Shown: positions 15,779-23,209, counted from the first letter of the stretch. The stretch: 64,000 nucleotides of DNA from Clostridium algifaecis (GCF_017874415.1 NZ_JAGGLM010000015.1:1-64000); one strand, 5' to 3'. Program-made: numbers and translations. The notes: a model not told the origin generated them from the sequence alone.

Positions 15779-16085
15779 TCACTCTATTAACCATTACATA
15801 TACAAAGGCTTCGTAAACTTTTCCATTATCATCTTTTACCCTTACAAATATTTTAGTGTAAAGTCTAGGGTAGCCCTCATAAATATCTAACTTTTTAACA
15901 TCCCTTGGTGATACTTCATAAACAGCACCGTAAACTACTTCAGCATCAGCTTCAACAATATCAGCAACCCTGTTAAATACCAACTTATAGCCTTTCAATT
16001 TAACCTTTACTACAGGAACACAATCTGGACACCTTTTTGCCATTTGCTCTAGATTCAAATTACTCCCATAACTAAAATACAGAAT
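15779..16085 (-). pseudogene. 5' part of a gamma-glutamylcyclotransferase (AIG2-like) gene cut by an IS
   Basis: In frame from 16085 the sequence reads ILYFSYGSNLNLEQMAKRC, with the YGSN motif that binds the gamma-glutamyl group, then ADAEVVYGAVYEVSPRDVKK, where the second acidic motif of the fold occurs (LDIYEGYP follows). The reading frame crosses into the IS and ends at 15750 with nine foreign residues. No ATG, GTG or TTG precedes YGSN; only ATT (16083-16085) or CTG (16080-16082) could serve, after AGGAG at 16096-16100. The TTG at 16058 lies after the motif. The start may also be decayed. It lies downstream of the amidoligase gene, its usual partner. Confidence 0.8.
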
Positions 16086-16168
16086 TTTTTATCAGCTCCT
16101 TTTTATCCTTCTATTCATCACTCAAAAGCTAAAGATAATCAATCTTTAATTTTAAATAGCAGAAGGCT

Positions 16169-17089
16169 CTATTCTCCTGCTGCTATTCTCTCTGGTCTGC
16201 CATACCTAAAGGCAATATCACCCTCTAATTCTTTAAGTAGGTGGTATCTTGCTGTTTCAAACTCTTCTCCAATTAAGCCTAGCCTTAAAAGCCAAGTTCT
16301 AAAGGTGTATTTTGGATTTGAACTTTCAGTTTTCTTAGGACTTGCACTACTTTGATTTAAAGCTTGATTGCATATGGCTAGGCAAAGTTGTATATATGAT
16401 TTGATTTTTCCAGCGTGGGTACATGAATTTAGAAATCTCATTTCTACAGTGTTTCCATTAAAAAAACTATGTAAATTAAGACCTCTGTATCTGCTTGTAT
16501 TGTACTTTCTATGCCTGTCTTCCCCGAAATAATTTTCGTACCAAAGGTTTGCAAACTCCTCTAAGGTATCAGGTTTTCTTTTATTAAGCATGTTTAAAAA
16601 GTTCTTATCCACCTTCTTACAATACCTGCCTTCCCTTCTGCTCTCCACTTTTAAAGCTTTATAAATCAAATCCTCTTTACTTGCCATAATGTTTACTAAG
16701 TTTCTAAGGGTCTTTGCTGTGAAAGGGCTCTTATCAACATGTATATGAATACCGGTAGACTTATTTTCAAAGGCTCCTTCTTTTCTTAAAGCTCTAACTA
16801 TCTCCTGCACCGTTTCAATATCTTCATATTTGCAAATTGGAGAAACTACCTCAACTCTATACTTGTTATCTGCTTCAACTATTCCTTTGCCCTCTTTTCT
16901 TTGAGGATTTAAACTGGAGTCATTAACCACCTTCCAAATCCTATCCTCTGAATCCTTTATCTCAAAGCTATCATAAGCACCACCTACATATTTTGCTGCT
17001 ACTCCAAAATATGCTCCAATAGTTGTAGCTGCCTTTTCCCTTGTAACTCCTGTCAGTTCTATTTCAATACCAAAATTTAAGTCCTTCAA
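16169..17089 (-). CDS. Amidoligase (COOH-NH2 ligase) family enzyme
   Basis: The 306-residue protein matches the amidoligase_2 group of the glutamine synthetase/GCS superfamily: GIEIE at residues 7-11 (metal and ATP site), EVVSP near 80, the HxHxD motif THIHVD-type at 113-119 (H115, H117, D119) and RYRGLNLHSF plus VEMRFLNS near 200-222. These enzymes form amide or peptide bonds between amino and carboxyl groups using ATP. In mobile elements they are often next to AIG2-like cyclotransferases, and this is so here. The likely target is a cell-wall peptide or a protein, but it is unknown. A promoter like that of the recombinases lies 50-80 bases upstream. Confidence 0.85.
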   Translation of the reverse strand: MKDLNFGIEIELTGVTREKAATTIGAYFGVAAKYVGGAYDSFEIKDSEDRIWKVVNDSSLNPQRKEGKGIVEADNKYRVEVVSPICKYEDIETVQEIVRALRKEGAFENKSTGIHIHVDKSPFTAKTLRNLVNIMASKEDLIYKALKVESRREGRYCKKVDKNFLNMLNKRKPDTLEEFANLWYENYFGEDRHRKYNTSRYRGLNLHSFFNGNTVEMRFLNSCTHAGKIKSYIQLCLAICNQALNQSSASPKKTESSNPKYTFRTWLLRLGLIGEEFETARYHLLKELEGDIAFRYGRPERIAAGE

Positions 17090-17137
17090 TTCTAGAACCT
17101 CCTAAAGGCTTAAGCCTGTGTGTTTTTGTTACATACA

Positions 17138-17166
17138 TATATCACTCTAAAACACACATATATCAA
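17138..17166 (-). promoter_or_regulatory. Promoter of the amidoligase operon
   Basis: On the minus strand TTGATA (17161-17166) and GATATA (17138-17143) are 17 bases apart. The stretch from AGAGTGATATAT to GTAACAA is nearly the same as at the recombinase promoter (13305-13333), so both are probably controlled together. Confidence 0.6.
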
Positions 17167-17233
17167 GTTAACTCTGGATAATACGTAAATGTTTATTTAA
17201 CATAAAACCTAAATTGGAGCAAAAGAAAAACAC

Positions 17234-17674
17234 CTACTTTAAAGTGGTGCTACCAAACCTAAAATCAATGGAGCATTTAATAGAGCAATACTTTCTGTTT
17301 TTATTTCCGTAAGTTTTAAATTCTTTGCCACAGTTTTTGCATTTAAAGCTATACCAAGCGCTATCTCTTTTGTTTTTCTTGTCATCATTATTTTTCCACC
17401 AAGTCCTTCGACAAGTCTCACAGCAGAACTTAGGTTTTCTTCCTCGCTTGTCTTCTGTATTTAGTTCCTTGCCACAATTAAGGCAATTTTTAATTGTAGT
17501 TGATTCTTCTACTGTTTTATTATCAACAGGTTGTCCATAACCTACAAGTCCATGGCTCTTACATAGATTTCTTACGCTATCCCTTTTAATTTGAAGAATG
17601 CTTGCAATGCTTTTGTAGCCGTAGCCTTTTTTCCTTAGTTCTAAAATTTGCTGTTTTTGCTCTGTTTTTAGCAT
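17234..17674 (-). CDS. HTH protein with two C-terminal zinc-finger-like motifs
   Basis: The 146-residue protein starts with a helix-turn-helix (LELRKKGYGYKSIASILQIK, RDSVRNLCKSHGL) of the resolvase/sigma region 4 kind. Two cysteine clusters follow: CLNCGKEL with CCETCRRTWW at about residues 64-93, and CKNCGKEF with YCSIKCSIDFR near 112-137. Each could bind one zinc ion, like MYM or FCS fingers. It is likely a DNA-binding regulator of the element. It lies between the GC-rich block and the amidoligase operon on the same strand. Confidence 0.75.
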   Translation of the reverse strand: MLKTEQKQQILELRKKGYGYKSIASILQIKRDSVRNLCKSHGLVGYGQPVDNKTVEESTTIKNCLNCGKELNTEDKRGRKPKFCCETCRRTWWKNNDDKKNKRDSAWYSFKCKNCGKEFKTYGNKNRKYCSIKCSIDFRFGSTTLK

Positions 17675-17751
17675 GTTTTTTCACCTCTTTTTTATGGTCT
17701 AAGAGAGCCTAAGCCCTCTATTTTTAACACTTCACACTATCTCATAAAATT

Positions 17752-17848
17752 TACACTCCGGGGGCCTTGAAATATGCGTTTATTAGCATGAGGGCATCCG
17801 CCCGACGTAGCATCAAAAAGTTGTAGAGATTTCACCCCCCCTAGGGTC
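17752..17848. other. GC-rich structured non-coding block, possible packaging site or RNA
   Basis: In an otherwise AT-rich element, this stretch contains CCGGGGGCC (from 17757), ATGC/GCAT and GGGC/GCCC hairpins (17774-17789 and 17792-17803), and a run of Cs ending in the palindrome CCCTAGGG (17839-17846). It has no reading frame of note and sits between the YozE-like and HTH/zinc-finger genes. From memory it resembles the conserved GC-rich block, with ATCTCTACAA on the minus strand, found near HNH-terminase genes of Firmicute prophages, where cos sites lie. I cannot verify this resemblance. Confidence 0.45.
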
Positions 17849-17865
17849 TATAAGCAAAAGTTTAT

Positions 17866-18351
17866 TTAGATTTTATTCTTCTCAAAATGCTTCCAAGCCT
17901 TTTCAAAAGCTTTCATAGCACCAAGGCAGGCATGTTTACTATATAGATAATCTTTAATCTCAGTTTTGTCTATTGACTCCTTAGGAAACTCAGGAGCCTT
18001 TTCCATATCCCTAACAAAATCACCAAGGCTTGAATCGTTATATTTATAACGTCTTATACAAAATCTATAAAAGCTATTTGGTATTCTTTCCTTCATTTTA
18101 AAATGCCAGTTTTGTTCATTTTCATATATTGCAGTAAAGCCAGCCCTAATCATTGCGGCTTTAAACTGTCCGTTGTAAACATAAATGCCTGTTTCCCTTT
18201 CAAAATCATGCTTTAAGCCATAACTACTACCTTTGGCATAAGTCCTCTTTGACAACTGAAATTTCCCTTTTATCCATTTATCCAAAATTGCCTTATCCTT
18301 TTCTTCAAGCTCCTTATAAGATTCTGTTTGGTCATAATAATTTTTACACAT
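17866..18351 (-). CDS. YozE SAM-like domain protein of the mobile element
   Basis: The 161-residue protein has a C-terminal half like the YozE_SAM_like family: SFYRFCIRRYKYNDSSLGDF, then a FPKES segment and EIKDYLYSKHACLGAMKAFE with a final aromatic W-x-H-F. YozE-like domains are small helical bundles found in Firmicute phages and chromosomes. The N-terminal half (LSKRTYAKGSSYGLKHDFER, followed by TGIYVYNGQFKAAMIRAGF) is typical of phage-associated proteins and may be a separate DNA-binding domain. AAGGAG lies 10 bases before the ATG. It is immediately downstream of the iteron region and may take part in replication or regulation; its function is unknown. Confidence 0.7.
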   Translation of the reverse strand: MCKNYYDQTESYKELEEKDKAILDKWIKGKFQLSKRTYAKGSSYGLKHDFERETGIYVYNGQFKAAMIRAGFTAIYENEQNWHFKMKERIPNSFYRFCIRRYKYNDSSLGDFVRDMEKAPEFPKESIDKTEIKDYLYSKHACLGAMKAFEKAWKHFEKNKI

Positions 18352-18377
18352 AGCATCATCTCTCCTTTAAAATTTGA

Positions 18378-18718
18378 CCTAACCGTCCTAACCGTTTTTT
18401 TCCCCCACATACCTTCTATATATAGGGTAATATAATAAAGGTTTATTTTACTCTTTAAAATCATAGTCCCTACATGTATTGTATGTTTACGGTTATATGG
18501 TTATATGGTTAGGTTAATATATATTAGTATTAAAGAATATAGTAATATCAATACTTATAGCTACTTTGACTTTTTCCTTTACCCTAACCGTAACCGAACC
18601 GTCCTAACCGTAATTCCTATGTTTTTTAAATATTTTTATCTTATGCTTAAATTGACTCTTTGATTTTTAATGCCATAACCATTTTCACATCATCAACCTA
18701 ACCATTTTTTCGGTTAGG
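18378..18718. repeat. Iteron-like array of CTAACCG repeats, candidate replication origin
   Basis: At least ten copies of a (C/A)TAACC(G/A) unit occur in this gene-free stretch: two direct copies at 18378-18395; three inverted copies spaced exactly 8 bases apart at 18489-18512 (ACGGTTAT, ATGGTTAT, ATGGTTAG); a group at 18583-18610; one at 18676-18682; and an inverted pair at 18697-18718 that forms a CCTAACC/GGTTAGG hairpin 12 bases past the end of the replication protein gene. The DNA between the groups is AT-rich. Repeats of this kind beside a primase-helicase gene suggest the element's origin of replication. Confidence 0.65.
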
Positions 18719-18729
18719 GCAATACTCCT

Positions 18730-21396
18730 TCAGTTTAAAAAATCCATATCTACATCCACATTTTCACCCTTAGGTACTTTAACCACATATACTCTACAAT
18801 TTTTACCACAAATACTTTTAGTCATTTGTAATCTTAAAACTCCCTTATTATCCTTTTGACTCTCAATATATCCTCTTTCAGCAAATCCCCTAAATACCTT
18901 CTTTGGTGAAAAGCCGCTCTCCTCTAATGCCTTATGTGCAAAGGATGGAATAACAAGATAATTTTCATCAACATCTATTCTGCCATACCTAGGACTTGGA
19001 TTATCAAACTCAAACCTTTGGTTATTTGCTATAATCCACCCTGTTAACATCTCCCAAGCTCTTTCGATATTATCATTTTGTGTTAGCTGCTTATTATTTT
19101 CTATCATATCTGTTGCTGTTTTTATAGCATTCTCTCTAGCAGATACTTCATCTTCTCCAAATACATATATTGAAGATAGATAATCTCCAAGACACACCAC
19201 AGCAACCTCATCAATATGAATGCATTCTTGATATCTTTCTTTTAAGCTTACCCTTAACTCTTCATAAAGAGACTGTAGAAAGGTTTTATCCTTCTTTAGG
19301 TCAACACATAGCTTGTTTACAAATACTTCACCAGCAAAGCCATAATGTGCCTCTGACACCTCATGCATAAGGCTTGCAAATGCTATATCCTCCACAGGTT
19401 TTGCATATATTTCAAAGGTTCTAGTGCTTGCTCCATCTTGCATATTGCTGCTAAGTAGAGCCTCTTCTCCTGTGGTAATTATAATATTTCTCCAAGTGCG
19501 TATTTCTTGAATTCCTCCATCCTTATTGCCTCTAGTTCTTCCTTGCCCTTGTGAAAGCATATAGATAATGCTATCAGTAGTCATTCTTTTGGTATTTAAT
19601 ACTTGAAGCTCGTCTATGGCAAAGGGTAAATTCCTTAGTGCTGCTGCCATTCTCTCAAGTCCTACTATGGTGCTGTTAAAGGAACCTATAAGCTTATTTG
19701 GATTACCAAAGGCAGACATTGCAAGCTTTATTGTAGCTGTTTTCCCACTTCTACTACTATGCCATAGGTGAATGAAAAACACTCTTTTATGAAGTGGTTC
19801 TATAAGTACTGATGCAAAGCTTGAGGCAATAATAAATTTTGCAGCAGGGTTTCCCCTTGCTAATCTTGCAACCTCTAACCATTTATTAAAATCTCCGCTC
19901 TTTTCTAGTCCGCTCATTATGGTGGAAGCCTCTTTGCTATCATCTTCAAATTCTAATTTTTCAAAAGTACTATATGGAAAGAACTCATTATGCTTAAGCC
20001 ACCCTATCCTTGCAACTGATTTTACAATAGGAATAGTTTTAGCATTTTCCCTTTCAAAATCAGATATATAAGAAATTAAATCTCCTGCATTATTTGAGGA
20101 TACTGGAAAACTACTATCTGCAAGTCTAAGTATGCTGTTTCTATTAAATATAACTGACCTTGGTGCAAGTACATCTCTCCAATAGCCATCTCTAAAAAAA
20201 GCTAATTCTACCTTTTCAGTTTCTGTATCTAAATTATGAAATCTTCTACTTATAACAACTGGAGTAAAGCTTACTGGCACTGTCTTTATATTTCCTTCTG
20301 CACTCTGCTCACATTTAACGATACCGTCCTTAAAATCAACATTCCAACCAAATGGAACATTATAGCCTTTAGTATCTAATCCCTTAAGCTCTAATGGCTT
20401 TTTATTGTAAGCTTCTTTTTCACTGCGTTTAATGTGCTTTATACTCTTTTCTAAATCTCTAAAATTAACCTTACCCTTTAGCTTTGACTTAATTAATGCA
20501 TAAGTTGCAGGATCATTTTCTTTAACCATTGAAAGCTTTTCTAGCATTTCTTTTTCATAAACCTTTGAGATATCCTCTAAGCTAGAAATGATATCAAGCA
20601 AATCCTCACTCCTAAACTCCTCCCACTCCTCGCCTGTTATAGGGTCTTCAGGCCTATACTTGCAAATGCTCTTAGTAATAGTTTCAATCTCTTTATCATC
20701 AAGTGGTGGGTTGCATCTAGTATTATTTTCAACTAGTAGTGCTGCTAAAATAGCTTCAAAGCTTAATCCCTTTCTCCTTAAAGCTCCTGCCATACTTGCC
20801 ATCACTGCATTTCTTGAGCCTTCTTCTATAACATCTGGAATCTCCTTAAAGCTAGTTCTTTTCTTTAGAATTAAATCTATAAGCCATTCATCTGGTGCAG
20901 CCATTTCAATATCATCTATCCACTCATAATAATTACCACTTTTATGAATGCTCCCAGGAGCTACAACAAGACCACCATTCGCCCTAATATCTACACCTTT
21001 AAGTATTCCCACCTTATTAGGAATGGTTACTCCTTCTGGCATTAGGTAGTAGTGATGGCTTCCACCACTACCTGTTCTAACACTTAAAGTTCTGTTAAGA
21101 TTTCCATACTCCTTTAAGCTTTCATATCCACCATTGTCTATATCAAGTACAAAATAATTATCACCAGTAGCAAAACCTATATTGGCATAAGGATGCTTCT
21201 TAAACTCTGTTATGATTTCTTCTTCAGAGGTAGTTGCTTTTTTCACCCAGCTATTATAGATTGGATGTTTACCGCTACTTTTGCAATTAGCACCCTTACT
21301 ACAAGTACAATTACCAGCTTCATTAATTCCATTAAGCATAACTATCTTAAACCCTCTTTTGGAATAGCTTACTGCTAGACTCGCTCTATCTATCAA
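18730..21396 (-). CDS. PrimPol-DUF927 replication protein (primase-polymerase fused to helicase-like ATPase)
   Basis: The 888-residue protein begins with a bifunctional primase/polymerase domain: FVLDIDN (about 82-88, catalytic acidic pair), GGSHHYYLMP (about 111-120) and VDIRANGGLVVAPGS. A PriCT-1-like segment follows (GSRNAVMASMAGALRRKGLS and NPPLDDKEIETITKSICKY). Residues about 350-700 are a DUF927 ATPase with a Walker A-like HSSRSGKT near 548 and Walker B LPFAIDELQ near 594. It probably primes and unwinds the element's DNA at the adjacent iteron region. It is intact, which implies that the island replicated after excision in the recent past. Confidence 0.85.
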   Translation of the reverse strand: MIDRASLAVSYSKRGFKIVMLNGINEAGNCTCSKGANCKSSGKHPIYNSWVKKATTSEEEIITEFKKHPYANIGFATGDNYFVLDIDNGGYESLKEYGNLNRTLSVRTGSGGSHHYYLMPEGVTIPNKVGILKGVDIRANGGLVVAPGSIHKSGNYYEWIDDIEMAAPDEWLIDLILKKRTSFKEIPDVIEEGSRNAVMASMAGALRRKGLSFEAILAALLVENNTRCNPPLDDKEIETITKSICKYRPEDPITGEEWEEFRSEDLLDIISSLEDISKVYEKEMLEKLSMVKENDPATYALIKSKLKGKVNFRDLEKSIKHIKRSEKEAYNKKPLELKGLDTKGYNVPFGWNVDFKDGIVKCEQSAEGNIKTVPVSFTPVVISRRFHNLDTETEKVELAFFRDGYWRDVLAPRSVIFNRNSILRLADSSFPVSSNNAGDLISYISDFERENAKTIPIVKSVARIGWLKHNEFFPYSTFEKLEFEDDSKEASTIMSGLEKSGDFNKWLEVARLARGNPAAKFIIASSFASVLIEPLHKRVFFIHLWHSSRSGKTATIKLAMSAFGNPNKLIGSFNSTIVGLERMAAALRNLPFAIDELQVLNTKRMTTDSIIYMLSQGQGRTRGNKDGGIQEIRTWRNIIITTGEEALLSSNMQDGASTRTFEIYAKPVEDIAFASLMHEVSEAHYGFAGEVFVNKLCVDLKKDKTFLQSLYEELRVSLKERYQECIHIDEVAVVCLGDYLSSIYVFGEDEVSARENAIKTATDMIENNKQLTQNDNIERAWEMLTGWIIANNQRFEFDNPSPRYGRIDVDENYLVIPSFAHKALEESGFSPKKVFRGFAERGYIESQKDNKGVLRLQMTKSICGKNCRVYVVKVPKGENVDVDMDFLN

Positions 21397-21427
21397 ATCC
21401 TCACATCCTTTCCTATCTTAATTGATG

Positions 21428-21673
21428 CTATTCTTCAAACCATGGTGACTCTGTAATTTTAATATCTTCTGATACATAGGTAACTAGATTTCCATATTCA
21501 CAAAGGCTATAAATGTATTCTGTATCACAGCCTGTGTTTTCTATAAGACCTTCTACAGAAGCAATAACCTCTGCATCTTCACACTTAGCAAGTATCTTTA
21601 ATTGCTCCATAATTCTTGCAATTATAGTTTCTGCTCCGTATTCATTTATAAGTTCATTCAAATTTTTAGCCAT
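21428..21673 (-). CDS. Small acidic hypothetical protein (81 aa)
   Basis: I do not recognise a family. The protein is acidic and mostly helical (LNELINEYGAETIIARIMEQ), with three cysteines, and ends ESPWFEE. GGAGGAA lies 8 bases upstream of the ATG. It precedes the PrimPol gene by 31 bases on the same strand and is probably expressed from the cro-side promoter. Similar small proteins occur in the early regions of Firmicute phages. Confidence 0.6.
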   Translation of the reverse strand: MAKNLNELINEYGAETIIARIMEQLKILAKCEDAEVIASVEGLIENTGCDTEYIYSLCEYGNLVTYVSEDIKITESPWFEE

Positions 21674-21717
21674 TTATAAATTCCTCCTTAATTTTTTGTA
21701 TTAAAAAAGCACCCGCA

Positions 21718-21930
21718 TTAAAGTGCTTGCATATTTCTTCTATCCTTTTTTACTGACATTTTCCCTAAGCTTAATTTAGAGCTGCTTGTAATAACTCTTC
21801 CTTTAGATGCACCAAAGGCTACAAGGTCTACTCTGCCAAAATCATCCTTAGCTGAAACATCTCCAAATAGATCTCTTCTCTCCTGCATAAGCCTATACTG
21901 CTTATACTTTCTGCTTACATTTCCAGACAT
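21718..21930 (-). CDS. Small basic hypothetical protein (70 aa)
   Basis: I do not recognise a family. The sequence is basic and polar (MSGNVSRKYKQYRLMQERRD, ending VKKDRRNMQAL), probably disordered or nucleic-acid-binding. It lies between the cro-like gene and the 81-residue gene, all on the minus strand. The upstream ribosome binding site (GGAGATGATAAC) is acceptable. About 120 bases upstream of it (21931-22048) hold no gene. Confidence 0.5.
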   Translation of the reverse strand: MSGNVSRKYKQYRLMQERRDLFGDVSAKDDFGRVDLVAFGASKGRVITSSSKLSLGKMSVKKDRRNMQAL

Positions 21931-22041
21931 GTTATCATCTCCGTAAAATTTATTTTTGCACTACATCGGTTTCACCAGATTTCTTCCGATCAGGTTTTAA
22001 GTACTTTGCCGAATCACCTTAAACTTGTGCTATTCAGTTTT

Positions 22042-22056
22042 ATTGCGTTTACGTAA
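22042..22056. promoter_or_regulatory. Operator-like copy at the 3' end of the cro-like gene
   Basis: ATTGCGTTTACGTAA is identical to the operator at 22282-22296 but overlaps the last codons and stop of the cro-like gene. It could be an auxiliary site for looping or a roadblock. Confidence 0.55.
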
Positions 22057-22258
22057 GTTGTTTATCAAAAAAAATATCTTTTACATCTTTGATATTCAAG
22101 CATTCACAAAGCTTACATATTTCGCTTCTGTTAAACTCACTTTTCCCATTTATCTTGCGATATAGTGTAACCTTGTTTATAGCAAGCATATTTGCTATAT
22201 CAGACATTGATTTCCCAGACATAATAATCTGAGCCATAAACTTATTTCTATTAAACAT
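22049..22258 (-). CDS. Cro-like small HTH protein
   Basis: The 69-residue protein is a single helix-turn-helix domain of the XRE/Cro kind: AQIIMSGKSMSDIANMLAIN followed by VTLYRKINGKSEFNRSEICK and LCECLNI. It resembles the short DUF739-like regulators of Gram-positive phages. AAGGAGGAG lies about 6 bases before the ATG. It is divergent to the larger repressor gene at 22430, and the 171 bases between them carry repeated operators, so it is in the Cro position of a lysogeny switch and first gene of the replication operon. Confidence 0.8.
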   Translation of the reverse strand: MFNRNKFMAQIIMSGKSMSDIANMLAINKVTLYRKINGKSEFNRSEICKLCECLNIKDVKDIFFDKQLT

Positions 22259-22281
22259 CTTAACTCCTCCTTGTTACTCTA

Positions 22282-22398
22282 ATTGCGTTTACGTAATTAT
22301 ATTTTAATACTTATTTTAGCCTAAGTCAATACGTAAACGCAATTATAATAGCTATATTGCATAATTTTATTGCAAATACGCAATTTATCTGCTATAGT
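22282..22398. promoter_or_regulatory. Divergent promoter/operator region of the cro/cI switch
   Basis: Three operator-like sites are visible: ATTGCGTTTACGTAA at 22282-22296, the same sequence inverted at 22329-22343, and the variant ATTGCAAATACGCAAT at 22369-22384. The rightward promoter is TTGCAA (22370-22375), 17 bases, TATAGT (22393-22398), and overlaps the third site. The leftward one is TTGACT (22324-22329), 17 bases, TAAAAT (22301-22306), flanked by the first two sites. Binding would thus block either promoter, as in lambda-type switches. Confidence 0.75.
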
Positions 22399-22429
22399 AT
22401 AGTTAAAATACTCATTAGAAGGTGATAAA

Positions 22430-22858
22430 GTGGATTTTAAGGATAAAGTTAAAACTAGAAGGCTAGAACTTGGGCTAACTTTAGAAGATGTAGCTAAAGC
22501 AGTTGGTGTTACTGCTCCTACTATACTACGATACGAAAGTGGTAATATTAAAAATGTTAGAAAAGATAAAATTAAAGCATTAGCTGATGCATTACAAGTT
22601 TCTCCATCTTATTTAATGGATTGGGAAAACAGCGATGATTTTAATAGTAGTTTTAACTATTTTATGAAAATGCAAATGCTTCTTTTAGGATATAAAATCA
22701 TTTTTGATGATGAAGATGGTTATATTATTCTTAAAGGAAAAGAAGGTGAGTTTGAAATCTCTGAATCTGATATTGATAGTTTAAGCAACGATTTAGAGTC
22801 TTTTTTAAATTTTAAGATATATGAGTTAATGAAGAACTCTAGAAAATTCGGTAAATAG
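22430..22858 (+). CDS. CI-like XRE-family repressor
   Basis: The 142-residue protein starts with GTG after AGAAGGTGAT. Residues 5-62 are a classic XRE helix-turn-helix (VKTRRLELGLTLEDVAKAVG, VTAPTILRYESGNIKNVRKD, and LQVSPSYLMDWE). The C-terminal half (YKIIFDDEDGYIILKGKEGE) is short and has no S24 autocleavage serine-lysine pair, so RecA-induced self-cleavage as in LexA/CI is not expected. Induction may rely on another factor such as a helper phage protein or a metalloprotease. It is divergent from the cro-like gene. Confidence 0.85.
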   Translation: MDFKDKVKTRRLELGLTLEDVAKAVGVTAPTILRYESGNIKNVRKDKIKALADALQVSPSYLMDWENSDDFNSSFNYFMKMQMLLLGYKIIFDDEDGYIILKGKEGEFEISESDIDSLSNDLESFLNFKIYELMKNSRKFGK

Positions 22859-22874
22859 AAACACTCTTTCCTTT

Positions 22875-23120
22875 AATTTCAAAAGTAGCAATGCTAACTG
22901 CGGTAAATATTTTGTACCACTGCGCAGCTCCGATGCTGAAAAACTAAGAAGGAGCATTTACCAAACACTACAAATGCGTGTCAGAAGAAATCCTGAGGAT
23001 GAAAATCACAAGGACTATTTTGAAAGGTAGAAAAAAGATGTTGCCAAATGGAAGAAAGATATTAAAAAAGGCAAGAAAACCACTGAAGAGTTTGTCCAGT
23101 GGCTGCTTAAGAGTAAGTAG
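22875..23120 (+). pseudogene. Remnant of a DUF6076-like zinc-binding phage-associated protein
   Basis: One frame from 22875 to 23120 reads NCGKYFVPLRSSDAEKLRRS, then NPEDENHKDYFER, a TAG at 23028-23030 where tryptophan is expected, and KKDVAKWKKDIKKGKKTTEE, FVQWLLKSK, stop. The CGKYFVP start and the TxEEFxxWL end look like DUF6076-type proteins, which are common in Firmicute islands; the family name is from memory. Its N-terminal part and start are missing and one nonsense codon is present, so it is dead. Confidence 0.65.
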
Positions 23121-23150
23121 AAATGAATCTATAAACTTCACTTTAACTGT

Positions 23151-23190
23151 AAAAATAGAGAGATTCTTTCACAATTCTCTCTATTTTTCT
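23151..23190. terminator. Bidirectional terminator between the element and the RhuM gene
   Basis: AAAAATAGAGAGA (23151-23163) and TCTCTCTATTTTT (23176-23188) are perfect 13-base arms with T-runs in both directions. It lies between converging genes and would stop both the repressor-side transcript and the RhuM transcript. Confidence 0.85.
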
Positions 23191-23209
23191 TAATTATCAA
23201 TATTTTGTA

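Larger units (their letters stand above)
10640..23200. mobile_element. Integrated phage-derived island or phage satellite (boundaries approximate)
   Basis: Between the HxlR remnant and the RhuM gene lies a self-contained set: two serine recombinases, an amidoligase with a broken cyclotransferase gene, an HTH/zinc-finger protein, a YozE-like protein, a PrimPol-type replication protein beside iteron-like repeats, small unknown genes, and a divergent cro/cI switch. No terminase, portal, capsid, tail or lysis gene is present. Serine recombinases usually leave only a very short duplicated core, and I could not find convincing attachment sites, so the ends are estimated from gene content. The right end may extend to about 24,900 and include the AbiEi-RhuM pair. 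Confidence 0.7.

Noticed and set aside
22978-23193. 71-codon plus-strand frame after the repressor
   Set aside because: The frame shifted by one base gives the convincing broken zinc-binding protein, so this one is a shadow.
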